Of a stretch of DNA of 42,686 nucleotides, positions 5,825-13,418 are shown piece after piece. The notes under the pieces were generated by a model. The model saw nothing but the letters and a program-made list of their open reading frames with translations, made no database searches and was not told where the DNA came from. The stretch comes from a virus. The stretch covers positions 1-42,686 of IMG/VR virus record IMGVR_UViG_3300031554_000003; one strand, given 5' to 3'. The translations under genes and the position numbers were made by a program. The stretch's first letter is position 1, and the number at the start of each line of letters is the position of its first letter.

Positions 5825-6886
5825 ATGAAAAAAATAAAACAAGCAGAATTAGTCCAGGAAGATACCAGTCACTTGCAAGATTCTACAGAATTGCAAATAA
5901 CCTTTCCCGGGGAATCGACACAGAAGGAAGTGTCTTTATTGCAGGTTATTGCGGCGGCGGTTAAAGATTCCACTTCTGTAGATGTAATAGAAAGGATAAT
6001 TGACCTTAAAAACAAAGAAGAAGACCGGGCAGCAAAAAAAGCATTCTTCCGGGCCTTGTCGAAATTCCAATCTGAACTTCCTGAAATCGAAAAAACAACT
6101 ATTGTTTACAACAAAGACAGAGTAACTGAAAGATATCGTTATGCTAAAATTGGACAAATTGTAAAGCAAATAAAAGAGCCAATGGCAAGTAATGGATTAT
6201 GTTTTACTCTTTCTCATCAATTTATTGAAAAAGGAATTAATATAATTTGTACGATAAGTCATATTGATGGATACTCAGAAGAATCAAAACCTGTTTTCAT
6301 GCCTATGGAAAGTCCGGACTTTATGAAAATGACTGAACAACAAAAAATTGGTACTGCACATACATACGGAGATAGATATGCTTTGTCCGGGGCGCTCGGG
6401 ATAGTAACAATTGATCAAGACATAGATGGTAATACAGACAATTATGAAAATGATCCGGGAACCATGAAACTGTACCGGTTTGCAATTGTGGGGTTGTTAT
6501 CCCTCGATGTGTTTAGCGATGAAGATAAAAAGAATTTCAAATTAGCTGTCCATAAAAAAACACTAATAACGGTTGCAGATTATAAAACCTATTATGAAAT
6601 GACTTTGCAGAAAAAAGAAAAGAGAAGTGCTGAATTGAAAAAAGCACTGGATGAAGCCGTAAATGAACCTCAAAACAAATCGCCTCTCACTGATAAAAAG
6701 CCTATCAATCCCCTTCCCGTTATGGAGAACCAACCTCAAAAGGGAGAGCTTTTTAATCTATACGGCGAGGAAATTATATCAAACAATATTAATCAAATCG
6801 GAGGGATTATAAAAGTTATCCCGAAGGTTAATCTCAATACATCAGATGAAGTTTCAGGTTCAATGCCTGAAATGGATATATTTTAA
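5825..6886 (+). CDS. erf: ERF-family single-strand annealing protein
   Basis: 353 aa from the ATG at 5825, chosen because TTGGAGAA lies 8 bases before it; the earlier TTG at 5813 lacks a site. The ERF core runs over about residues 40-205: KKAFFRALSKFQSELP, YRYAKIGQIVKQIKEPMASN, then GTAHTYGDRYALSGALGI and the Asp-rich end DQDIDGN. These proteins anneal complementary single strands and promote recombination and circularisation, as P22 Erf does. The C-terminal 150 residues are polar and variable. The neighbouring SSB and coiled-coil protein complete the usual module. Confidence 0.9.
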   Translation: MKKIKQAELVQEDTSHLQDSTELQITFPGESTQKEVSLLQVIAAAVKDSTSVDVIERIIDLKNKEEDRAAKKAFFRALSKFQSELPEIEKTTIVYNKDRVTERYRYAKIGQIVKQIKEPMASNGLCFTLSHQFIEKGINIICTISHIDGYSEESKPVFMPMESPDFMKMTEQQKIGTAHTYGDRYALSGALGIVTIDQDIDGNTDNYENDPGTMKLYRFAIVGLLSLDVFSDEDKKNFKLAVHKKTLITVADYKTYYEMTLQKKEKRSAELKKALDEAVNEPQNKSPLTDKKPINPLPVMENQPQKGELFNLYGEEIISNNINQIGGIIKVIPKVNLNTSDEVSGSMPEMDIF

Positions 6887-6903
6887 AACAGAGGAGTAAG
6901 TAC

Positions 6904-7569
6904 ATGAAAAGTATTTTACAGCTTACAAAAGAAGTGAGAATCGCAAACCAGGAAGTTATTGATATAACAATTGATAACGCGGAAAAGTTTTCTATTGCCG
7001 AAACGGTAAGAAAAAAGTTATCCGGACTTAAAAAGGAAATCAAGGAATATTTTGACAAAACCTTAATCCCTGCTAAATTAACAGTCAAGGAAGCCACTGC
7101 AACCATGAAAGATTTTACCGGAGTAGTAGAAGCGTGTGAGCTAAACCTAAAGGAGAAGCAAACAGTATATATCCGGGCAGAGGAAGTGAAAGCAGAGGCT
7201 GAAAGAAAGCGCCTACAGAAGATTGAAGGTGACAAGGTTGAAAAAGAGCGCCTTGCAAAAATCGAAGAAGCCGAGAAGGCTAGAGAAGAACTTGCGGCCT
7301 CCGGCGCTACGGTTGAAGAGGTCAAACAAAAAGAACAGGAAATTGACACCCTTTACCAGACTCCCCTGGAAGTTAAAACTGTTAAAGTAGAAGCCGCTTC
7401 CATAAAGGCCGACATGCGGACATTTAAAAAGAACTATTATGCTGAGGTTGTAGACATAAATAAACTTGACCGTAAATACATGATAGCAAACATGCCTTTA
7501 CTCAATTCAATTGCAAAGGACCAAAAAGAAAATATGAAAATTGATGGAGTTGTGGCAAAATTTAGATAG
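6904..7569 (+). CDS. Coiled-coil protein of the recombination module
   Basis: 221 aa. Residues 15-60 (IDNAEKFSIAETVRKKLSGL) and 75-145 (KAEAERKRLQKIEGDKVEKERLAKIEEAEKAR-type repeats) are long helices. The C terminus (INKLDRKYMIANMPLLNSIA, ending in IDGVVAKFR) has the look of phage proteins commonly encoded next to RecT or ERF annealing proteins. Biochemical function is not known to me. It follows erf by 17 bases with GAGGAG upstream. Confidence 0.65.
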   Translation: MKSILQLTKEVRIANQEVIDITIDNAEKFSIAETVRKKLSGLKKEIKEYFDKTLIPAKLTVKEATATMKDFTGVVEACELNLKEKQTVYIRAEEVKAEAERKRLQKIEGDKVEKERLAKIEEAEKAREELAASGATVEEVKQKEQEIDTLYQTPLEVKTVKVEAASIKADMRTFKKNYYAEVVDINKLDRKYMIANMPLLNSIAKDQKENMKIDGVVAKFR

Positions 7570-7578
7570 GGGGAACCC

Positions 7579-7821
7579 ATGAAAATTGATTTTAATAACG
7601 TAAGAAGAAAGGCTATAGTAGCTTATTGCAGATTGGTGTCTGCTTTAAATAATAGAATATCAGAGGATAAAGTTATTATACACGTTTCAGAACTTGAAGA
7701 CGCGCATCATTTAAGACAAGCGCTTATTGCAATAGCCTGTACTTACGAAAAAGGAGATGATAATTTTAAGTGTATTTTGGGTGATAATGATAACATACCA
7801 ATTTTCAACGAGAAAGAATAA
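7579..7821 (+). CDS. Hypothetical protein
   Basis: 80 aa, mixed alpha/beta, no motif I recognise. It has a GGGGGAA site 3-4 bases before the ATG and stands between the coiled-coil protein and the NinB-like protein in an uninterrupted rightward operon. Confidence 0.6.
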   Translation: MKIDFNNVRRKAIVAYCRLVSALNNRISEDKVIIHVSELEDAHHLRQALIAIACTYEKGDDNFKCILGDNDNIPIFNEKE

Positions 7822-7824
7822 TCC

Positions 7825-8313
7825 ATGATTACAATACATACCAAACACAAAGCCGGCCTTACTTTTGGTATACCCTCTTTGGTCATAGAAGGCTTGGATG
7901 AACTTTTTGCAACTGCTCACAAAAAATATGACGGTAACGTTGTGTTAAAAATAAGCCTTCCTCATAGACCACGAACTACAAAAGAGGATTCACAAAACCA
8001 TAAAATCCGGGGGGACTGTAAAGCTATTTCAGATCAGTTCATAAAACATGACCCGAAATTCACCCCTGGATTTGTCCATTCCATGCTTAAAGCCTTTGCG
8101 GTGAAAGAGAAATATTACCCTTTTATCAAAATAGGAGGGGAAATCATCCCGGTATCCGAAGCTGATTTATCAGTAGAAGAAGCGAGTCGTTTTATCGAAT
8201 ACATAGAGTTGTTTTCCGATGAAAATAACTTATGGTTAGTCCGGAAGGATAAAGAAGGTACTTACAGGTCTATTGGGGGAAGAACCCGGGAAGAAATGGA
8301 GGAATACAAATGA
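7825..8313 (+). CDS. NinB/Orf-like recombination protein
   Basis: 162 aa. The segment RPRTTKEDSQNHKIRGDCKA (about residues 48-67) and the C-terminal stretch PVSEADLSVEEASRFIEYIE (about 112-131) resemble phage proteins annotated as NinB-like, which in lambda (Orf) assist recombination by binding single strands. Context supports it: erf and ssb lie upstream and a probable HNH-type protein lies two genes downstream. The assignment is from pattern memory and is moderate. Confidence 0.55.
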   Translation: MITIHTKHKAGLTFGIPSLVIEGLDELFATAHKKYDGNVVLKISLPHRPRTTKEDSQNHKIRGDCKAISDQFIKHDPKFTPGFVHSMLKAFAVKEKYYPFIKIGGEIIPVSEADLSVEEASRFIEYIELFSDENNLWLVRKDKEGTYRSIGGRTREEMEEYK

Positions 8314-8516
8314 TTGATGAATTATTTCACACACCAAATGAAATGCCAGAATATGATAAACAATTATTATTACAACGAGAGAACGGTTTTTATAGTCAAT
8401 TATATTATTGGGCCATGTCTGTTGAATCCTTAAGACGACATTTTAAAAAAAGTTATACCTACCAAGGGCCAGTCATTCGTTGGTGTTATATCGACGATCT
8501 GGATAAAATTAAATGA
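8310..8516 (+). CDS. Small hypothetical protein (DUF551-like look)
   Basis: 68 aa, rich in aromatic residues, with paired Trp/Tyr segments (YSQLYYWAMSVESL, GPVIRWCYIDDL). Small phage proteins ending this way are frequent in recombination blocks, but I know no function. GGAGG stands 8 bases before the ATG and overlaps the end of the NinB-like gene. Its stop overlaps the next start. Confidence 0.6.
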   Translation: MIDELFHTPNEMPEYDKQLLLQRENGFYSQLYYWAMSVESLRRHFKKSYTYQGPVIRWCYIDDLDKIK

Positions 8517-8791
8517 CAGCAGCACAAAAGAGAGCAGGGAATAAAAAGATAGATAAAATGTTCTTTGATAATGACGAAAGGTACTGCCTTGTTAAGCTCC
8601 CCGGATGCACACTAAGCCCCATAACCAGGGCGCATAGGCATAAAGTAAGCTTTTACAACACTCAACTTGATAAGTTTCATGCGAAAGATCAGGTTTTACC
8701 GGCATGTCTGCCTTGTCATATGAAAATTGAGCAGGATGCAAAATTGACTGAAAAAATATTTATGAAAGTGAGGGGAAAAGAGCGTGTATAA
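8513..8791 (+). CDS. HNH-type zinc-binding protein, possible nuclease
   Basis: 92 aa. C25 and C32 (CLVKLPGC), H41 and H43 (AHRHK), then C65, C68 and H69 (CLPCHMKIE) make the pattern of a Cys4/His HNH-like finger. Phage NinG/Rap and other recombination nucleases in this location share the general look. The domain is short and the catalytic Asn is not clear, so nuclease activity is inferred. ATGA overlap with the gene before. Confidence 0.6.
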   Translation: MTAAQKRAGNKKIDKMFFDNDERYCLVKLPGCTLSPITRAHRHKVSFYNTQLDKFHAKDQVLPACLPCHMKIEQDAKLTEKIFMKVRGKERV

Positions 8792-9002
8792 CTATTATTA
8801 CTTAATTCTATTTTTATTCTACACATTCGGTCATGGCATCCCTTGGAACTTCCCGGAATGGGAGTTTTCAGAGAACTGTAAGCGGGCCTATTATAATCGA
8901 CCCATATTAAAGCCCACTTCTTTTGTCACGGTCCCGGCTATTGTGAGAAAGGAAAAAATGACCCCTGCTGTACAGTTTAAGGGGTGGAAGGGGGAGAGAT
9001 GA
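8784..9002 (+). CDS. Hypothetical protein, GTG start
   Basis: 72 aa if GTG 8784 is used, overlapping the previous stop (GTGTATAA) and preceded by AGGGG. The N terminus is hydrophobic and aromatic (YNYYYLILFLFYTFGHGIPW) and could be a membrane or signal segment; the rest is basic. No family recognised. The next gene starts inside its stop (ATGA). Confidence 0.5.
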   Translation: MYNYYYLILFLFYTFGHGIPWNFPEWEFSENCKRAYYNRPILKPTSFVTVPAIVRKEKMTPAVQFKGWKGER

Positions 9003-9202
9003 AATTAAAATTATATGTGTGGCCGGAGTTTGAGCCAGATCGGGAAAATGGAATCGCATTTGCAATAGCTCATAGTATAACAGAAGCGAGAGAAATTATA
9101 GTAGAAAAATATGGTCGTTTTGATCGGTGGGGTACGGTTAACATATATCCTCTATCCCAAAAAATAGGGTTTGTTGTTCAGGGGGGGTGGGTGGTAAGAT
9201 GA
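8999..9202 (+). CDS. Small conserved-looking phage protein
   Basis: 67 aa from ATG 8999, chosen because GGGGGAGAG lies directly upstream and it gives an ATGA overlap at both ends. The pattern KLYVWPEFEPDRENGIAFAIA followed by a Tyr-rich middle and a GFVVQGGWVVR end is a compact alpha/beta protein seen in many phages. Its function is unknown. Confidence 0.6.
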   Translation: MKLKLYVWPEFEPDRENGIAFAIAHSITEAREIIVEKYGRFDRWGTVNIYPLSQKIGFVVQGGWVVR

Positions 9203-9399
9203 ACAAATACACCTTTAAAACCCAGGATGGCAAAAAGTCTATCACTGTGGAAGCAAAAAACTACCCACTTGCCCTTGAGGAATTGACGATTGAAAAGTTC
9301 CGTCAAAAAATATTTGACAAAATGGAATTTGACGATTGGGTTCAGATGGGTTATGAAAAAAAAGAAAGAAATAGAGCAGAAAGAATTAGGGTTATTTGA
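9199..9399 (+). CDS. Small hypothetical protein
   Basis: 66 aa from ATG 9199 (ATGA overlap with the gene before, GGTGGTAAG upstream). A beta-hairpin-like N terminus (YTFKTQDGKKSITVEAKNYP) precedes a helical, highly charged C terminus. No family recognised. Confidence 0.55.
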   Translation: MNKYTFKTQDGKKSITVEAKNYPLALEELTIEKFRQKIFDKMEFDDWVQMGYEKKERNRAERIRVI

Positions 9400-9671
9400 T
9401 GGAGAATAAAAAGATAACGAAAGAAGAGCAGGAAAAAATATTGTCTACATATTTTAATCAATGCAGGCAAATAACTCGACAAATGCCAAGTAATAAGGAT
9501 TTTTATTACATCAAAGTAAATTGTGGCATTTGTGGTACTCCTCGACCTTTAACAACATCCTATAGATGTTATCAGTGTGGTTTATGGATTTGTCCAAAGT
9601 GTGCAGGAAAGCACTTTGGGATAGATAAGGCAAAGCTGCCTAAATATATAAAAACAGGAGGTACATTATGA
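9399..9671 (+). CDS. Zinc-ribbon-like hypothetical protein
   Basis: 90 aa from ATG 9399 (TGATG overlap with the gene before; a TTG three bases earlier is the alternative). CGICG, CYQC and CPKC with a following H (residues about 43-75) give six cysteines in CxxC pairs, a treble-clef or RING-like zinc site. Function unknown. Confidence 0.55.
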   Translation: MENKKITKEEQEKILSTYFNQCRQITRQMPSNKDFYYIKVNCGICGTPRPLTTSYRCYQCGLWICPKCAGKHFGIDKAKLPKYIKTGGTL

Positions 9672-9700
9672 TGTAATACAAGTATTTTTTCTACAATTCA

Positions 9701-9726
9701 AGCCCCCTTACTCGCATCAAGGGGCT
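9701..9726 (+). promoter_or_regulatory. Intercistronic hairpin
   Basis: AGCCCC (9701-9706) pairs with GGGGCT (9721-9726), extended by TT/AA past one bulged C. No T run follows, so it is not a good terminator. AAAAAGGAGG of the next gene begins 9 bases after it, so it may position or protect the ribosome site. Confidence 0.45.
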
Positions 9727-9747
9727 AATTTAAAAAGGAGGTATTAA

Positions 9748-10094
9748 GTGAAATACGAATACGCACAGGTTAATATTAAAAATATTAATAGTGGTGCTAT
9801 TACAGAACTTTTTAATGCAGAATTGCCAAAGGTTCTGGAAAATATCGCTGATGATAACACTAAGCCTGATGCTTCCAGAGAAATCCGTCTTATAATTAAG
9901 ATAAAGCCCACCGGGAAATACAGCAGCCCTCTTCTCAATTCCTTTTTCGGCTCAGAGAAAGTTTGGGAATCCCCAAGTGTGCACTTTTTGAAGCAGATGG
10001 CGCTCGATGGAAGGATGAAGCGGTTTACGGGATAGCGAAGTACTTGCGGACAGAGATGTACGACAATCAGTTAAAGTATCAGATTATAAAGTAA
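9748..10094 (+). CDS. Replication-terminator-like phage protein with apparent -1 frameshift
   Basis: GTG start at 9748 with a perfect AAAAAGGAGG site. The first ~50 codons (INSGAITELFNAELPKVLEN, then IADDNTKPDASREIRLIIKI) look like proteins annotated as phage replication terminator proteins. The opening frame ends at 10035 with an unnatural tail. The -1 frame is open to TAA at 10092-10094 and reads well (RESLGIPKCALFEADGARW, then KDEAVYGIAKYLRTEMYDN). The switch must lie between about 9893 and 10033; a T5 run at 9943-9947 is one candidate. Mutation, assembly indel or programmed shift are all possible. Confidence 0.5.
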
Positions 10095-10100
10095 TTAAGT

Positions 10101-10174
10101 GGGGTTGTGGTGTAAATGGCAGCATAAGCATTATCGGCGTCCGTAAGGTATGGGTTCGAGTCCTGTCAACCCCA
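10101..10174 (+). tRNA. tRNA-like gene without a pairing anticodon stem
   Basis: The acceptor GGGGTTG/CAACCCC is perfect. U8, A14, G18, G19 and A21 fall at their canonical places. The D stem pairs GTGT with GCAT, the T arm is ATGGG-TTCGAGT-CCTGT, and the length is 74 nt. But positions 27-31 (AGCAT) and 39-43 (GTCCG) do not pair and position 33 is A, not T. It is either a decayed tRNA or a non-decoding mimic like the units at 3931-4523. Confidence 0.5.
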
Positions 10175-10232
10175 CTTTTATTTTACAATGAACCATTTCT
10201 GTGACGCCACGAAGATGGTAAAGGAGAAAGAT

Positions 10233-10394
10233 ATGGATAATAAAGAAATACTTGAAGAATTGCAAAAGGCTTTACTCTCCTGTGAAGAATATGATACTCA
10301 GGAAAATCGAAAAAAAAGTCAGTTTTTTGATGCTTATAGGTACTCTATTATTGAAGATGCGATTAAGCTTATTTTAGCTAAGGCACAACCATGA
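10233..10394 (+). CDS. Small hypothetical protein
   Basis: 53 aa from ATG 10233, chosen for AAGGAG 6 bases upstream. The earlier ATG at 10188 lies only 14 bases past the tRNA-like gene and has no site. It is an acidic helical protein (EILEELQKALLSCEEYDTQE) without recognisable motif. The stop overlaps the methylase start (ATGA). Confidence 0.5.
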   Translation: MDNKEILEELQKALLSCEEYDTQENRKKSQFFDAYRYSIIEDAIKLILAKAQP

Positions 10395-11026
10395 CAAACA
10401 GCCTTTTCCCATCCAGTGAAACAAAGCCCCTCATCCGGTCCTATTCGTTTGACCAGGTGTCTATTATCCGGTCAATCATCGAGCTTTATATACCGGCCGG
10501 TAGAATTGACCTGGACCCGTGCTATAACCGGGGAGGGTTCTATAAGTCCGGAGAGATAAAGTTGCCATTCTACAAGCTTGATATTAACCCTATTTACGGG
10601 GCGGTTGGAGATAGCAGAAACTTACCCTTTCAGAATGAAACAATCGGGAGCACAATCTTTGATCCTCCCTTCCTTACTTATCCGGATAAAAAGAAATCAT
10701 GCAAAATGACTTTATTCGGATCATTCCGGACTTATAAAGATTTACATGAAATGTATTATTCTTCCTTCCAGGAGTTTTATCGAATAATGTTACCGGCCAG
10801 TATCTTGATTGTGAAATGCCAGGATAGCACTATTGGCTCTAATTTCGTGTCGGTTGTTACGAAAAGCGTAATAAACCCTTGTGAGGAATTGGGGTTTAGG
10901 CAAATTGATATGTTTATTCTGCTCAGTAAGCAGCGGATTGAAAATAGAACTAAAACTCAAAGAATGTCAAGGAAGTATCACAGTTATTTTGTTGTATTTA
11001 GAAAAGGAAAGAGAAAATGTCATTAA
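10391..11026 (+). CDS. DNA methylase-like protein (DPPF motif)
   Basis: 211 aa. LDPCYNRGGF (about 41-50) occupies the place of a DP.xxGSG-like motif, FYKLDINP (60-67) resembles the acidic AdoMet-contacting strand, and DPPF at 91-94 is motif IV of amino methylases (N4-cytosine/N6-adenine class). The fold order fits a small Rossmann methylase lacking a separate recognition domain. Phages use such enzymes to evade restriction. Target base and site cannot be read from the sequence. The gene overlaps the next one by 10 bases. Confidence 0.65.
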   Translation: MTNSLFPSSETKPLIRSYSFDQVSIIRSIIELYIPAGRIDLDPCYNRGGFYKSGEIKLPFYKLDINPIYGAVGDSRNLPFQNETIGSTIFDPPFLTYPDKKKSCKMTLFGSFRTYKDLHEMYYSSFQEFYRIMLPASILIVKCQDSTIGSNFVSVVTKSVINPCEELGFRQIDMFILLSKQRIENRTKTQRMSRKYHSYFVVFRKGKRKCH

Positions 11027-11688
11027 ATAAACAAAAGGGTAATATGTACGGGTTTGTGACTCATACGTTCAACACAATCAAGGGCGAATGTCCTCACGGC
11101 TGTACATACTGCTATATGAAACGATTCGGAAAACAGAAGCCCCCACACTTGGATGAAAGCGAGTTTAAGACAGACCTGGGAACCGGGAATTATATCTTTG
11201 TGGGAAGTAGTATTGATATGTTTGCAAAAAGTATTGATAATTCTTGGGTTGATAAGACTTTAGAATATTGTAAAATATTTGATAATCAATATTTATTTCA
11301 TACAAAAAATCCAAAAAGATTATTTAAAAAATATATCTTTGGGGAAACTCCTGTAAAATCAAATTTTATAACGACAATTGAAACAAATAGACATTATGCA
11401 CAAATAATGAAAGATTCACCCACCCCACAAATAAGGGCTAACAATGCCAACTGGGGTAATCGAAATGATAAAATGATAACAATAGAACCGGTTATGGACT
11501 TTGATATAGAACTTTTTGCTAAAATGATCCAGAGAATAAACCCTTTTCAGATTAATATAGGTGCTGATAGTGGAGGAAACAACCTTCCTGAACCATCAAA
11601 AGATAAGCTGCAAATTTTTATATCAGTGTTGCAAGGGTTGGGGTATAATGTTCATCTTAAACCAAATATTGGGAGGTTGTTTAAGTGA
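11017..11688 (+). CDS. Radical SAM protein, DUF5131 (phage Gp37/Gp68) family
   Basis: 223 aa. CPHGCTYC (C25, C29, C32) is a radical SAM CX3CX2C iron-sulphur motif preceded by FNTIKGE. Later landmarks IFVGSSIDMFA, LFHTKNPKRLF and the ITIEPVMDFDIE strand agree with the DUF5131 family found in phages and in bacteria. Substrate is unknown. It is coupled to the methylase gene by overlap, which suggests a shared role in DNA or RNA modification. Confidence 0.75.
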   Translation: MSLNKQKGNMYGFVTHTFNTIKGECPHGCTYCYMKRFGKQKPPHLDESEFKTDLGTGNYIFVGSSIDMFAKSIDNSWVDKTLEYCKIFDNQYLFHTKNPKRLFKKYIFGETPVKSNFITTIETNRHYAQIMKDSPTPQIRANNANWGNRNDKMITIEPVMDFDIELFAKMIQRINPFQINIGADSGGNNLPEPSKDKLQIFISVLQGLGYNVHLKPNIGRLFK

Positions 11689-11708
11689 TCTTAAGATTGG
11701 AGAAATAA

Positions 11709-12869
11709 ATGAGTGAATTAAAGTGGATTAAAATATGTATTGACATTTTCGATGATGAAAAAATTAAAATTATAGAAAACTTACCGGAAGGTGATACTCT
11801 CTTAATAATCTGGTTTAAATTGCTTGTTTTGGCTGGTAAAAAAAATGATTCAGGGCTTGTTTATATTACAAGAGACATCCCATATTTAGATGATACTTTA
11901 GCAACTGTAATAACAAGAAGTAACGTGACTGTCACATTGGCGTTACAAACCTTTGAAAAAATGGGAATGATTGAAAAAAATAACGGATTAATAGCGATAG
12001 TTAATTGGGAAAAACACCAGAGTGTTGATAAAATTGATGAGATAAAAAAACAAAATAGGATTAGACAACAAAAATACAGATATGGCCAAAAATTAGAAAT
12101 TGGAGCTATTTGCAGTTATTGTGGCAATAAGGCAACCGGGTTTGATCATATAATAGCAATAACAAAAAACGGAAAAGACACCAAAGAGAACAAAATACCC
12201 TGTTGTATTGATTGTAATAGACAAAAAAACAATCATGACCTTGTATACTTTTTAAATGAGCTGATATCAAATCGTAATGACGAAGTAATAGGACTCAATA
12301 AAAGGTTGTGTGAAATTATATTTTTTGATTCAAATACAAAAAAATATTCTTATAAAAATAACGTGACAGTCACGTCTAAAAATAACGTGACAGTCACGTC
12401 ACGTCACGCAATAGATAAGAATAGAATAGATAAGAATAGAATAGATAAGAATAGAATAGATAAGAATAGTAACAAAAACCCCGGTTTAAAAAAACCGGTT
12501 CCACCTGTAGATAATGATTTAAAAGAACTTAAAAAAAATGTAAGTGAATTTTTTAGAGAAAAATCGCCACAACATTTCCAATGCGATAAAGATTATGCTT
12601 TGCAAGGGAAATACGTAAAAGACTTATGTTTAAGGGCACAGGAAATAAACCCAAATTTTGACGATCAAAAAGCTTGGCTGAAATCTATTTTACACACGTT
12701 CTATTTAATTTGTTCCGGGCAGACAGGAAAGAAAACTTTAGATTTTTTAAAAGGGACTCCGTATGTCCCCTCGCAAATGTTATCCAAGGGAATATGGACA
12801 TATGTTCTTCAAGGAATGGAAACAATACACAAAACAATAAATCTTGATGATGTGGAGGATTTACCATGA
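11709..12869 (+). CDS. Replisome organizer / replication initiator with internal HNH domain
   Basis: 386 aa. Residues 1-115 match the winged-helix phage replisome organizer N-terminal domain (start ELKWIKICIDIFDDEKIKII, then NGLIAIVNWEKHQS). Residues 133-182 are an HNH-type finger: CSYCGNKATGFDHIIA with D146/H147, then CCIDCNRQKNNHD. Residues 225-255 are low complexity (repeats of IDKNR) encoded by DNA repeats. The C-terminal ~110 residues are helical. Initiators of this kind bind iterons in their own gene and recruit the helicase machinery. The HNH insertion is unusual. No helicase gene is seen, so host DnaB would be recruited. Confidence 0.8.
   Translation: MSELKWIKICIDIFDDEKIKIIENLPEGDTLLIIWFKLLVLAGKKNDSGLVYITRDIPYLDDTLATVITRSNVTVTLALQTFEKMGMIEKNNGLIAIVNWEKHQSVDKIDEIKKQNRIRQQKYRYGQKLEIGAICSYCGNKATGFDHIIAITKNGKDTKENKIPCCIDCNRQKNNHDLVYFLNELISNRNDEVIGLNKRLCEIIFFDSNTKKYSYKNNVTVTSKNNVTVTSRHAIDKNRIDKNRIDKNRIDKNSNKNPGLKKPVPPVDNDLKELKKNVSEFFREKSPQHFQCDKDYALQGKYVKDLCLRAQEINPNFDDQKAWLKSILHTFYLICSGQTGKKTLDFLKGTPYVPSQMLSKGIWTYVLQGMETIHKTINLDDVEDLP
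12354..12469 (+). other. Probable replication origin: iterons inside the initiator gene
   Basis: Two copies of the 15-bp palindrome ACGTGACAGTCACGT at 12361-12375 and 12385-12399 lie 24 bp apart within a tandem 24-bp repeat, followed by extra ACGTCACG half-sites. Four exact tandem copies of the AT-rich 15-mer AATAGATAAGAATAG then occupy 12410-12469. A related site ACGTGACTGTCAC lies at 11923-11935. Palindromic iterons next to AT-rich repeats inside the initiator gene is the lambda-O-type origin layout. Confidence 0.65.
12481..12498 (+). repeat. Perfect hairpin after the origin repeats
   Basis: CCGGTTT (12481-12487), AAAA, AAACCGG (12492-12498): a perfect 7-bp inverted repeat 11 bp after the last origin 15-mer, still inside the initiator gene. 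It may be part of the origin or simply codon-level chance. Confidence 0.5.
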
Positions 12870-13246
12870 TAAAATTAACAGTAGAGCAGTTTTTAATGGC
12901 AATAGTAAAATATTACGGGGAATATGAAAATCCGCACGTAAAAAAAGAAGTAGCAAAATATGTAAGCTCAAATTATACACCCTCGGAATTATATCGGCTT
13001 TGGAAAAAAACTCAACTTGGATATTCAACGAAATGGAGGGTAACTCCTGATATTGCCATTTTTGAAGAAATAAATAAAAAACACGGGATAATAAGTTTTA
13101 TAAACGGAACAAGAGTTATCTCTGAATGTGATACCAAGAAAACCTTAGAACCTCCGGAAGAAGTGGAAGACTTTTCCGCTGATATAGATCTTTTAATGCA
13201 AGGATTTAAAGCAAAAGTAATTAGAGATAAAAAGGCAAAAGAGTAA
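12866..13246 (+). CDS. Hypothetical protein coupled to the initiator
   Basis: 126 aa. It starts inside the initiator stop (ATGA). A helical N-terminal half with YYGEYENPHVKKEVAKYV and SELYRLWKKTQLGYSTKW is followed by PDIAIFEEINKKHG and an acidic tail. Coupling to the initiator suggests a replication accessory protein, for example a loader or regulator, but no ATPase motif is present and the function is open. Confidence 0.6.
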   Translation: MIKLTVEQFLMAIVKYYGEYENPHVKKEVAKYVSSNYTPSELYRLWKKTQLGYSTKWRVTPDIAIFEEINKKHGIISFINGTRVISECDTKKTLEPPEEVEDFSADIDLLMQGFKAKVIRDKKAKE

Positions 13247-13250
13247 AACG

Positions 13251-13403
13251 ATGGCAATATTTACAGTAACGTGGGGTGGTTATTATTCCGTTGAGGCTGA
13301 GTCATGGGAAGAAGCAAAGGAAAAATTTATTTCATACGTAGAAGAAGAAGAGATTGATTCTTACGGGAGAGACCGGAAAGATTTAATTGAAGTAAAAGAA
13401 TAG
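13251..13403 (+). CDS. Small hypothetical protein
   Basis: 50 aa (MAIFTVTWGGYYSVEAESWE, acidic helix, KDLIEVKE end). A beta hairpin plus acidic helix, in a 150-base gap between two operon genes, with consistent codon use. There is only a weak ribosome site, so coupling to the preceding gene is likely. Function unknown. Confidence 0.55.
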   Translation: MAIFTVTWGGYYSVEAESWEEAKEKFISYVEEEEIDSYGRDRKDLIEVKE

Positions 13404-13418
13404 GAAAGGAGTAAATCT

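Noticed and set aside
12410-12469. CRISPR array
   Set aside because: The 15-bp units are directly adjacent without spacers and keep the reading frame of the initiator. They are iterons, not CRISPR repeats.
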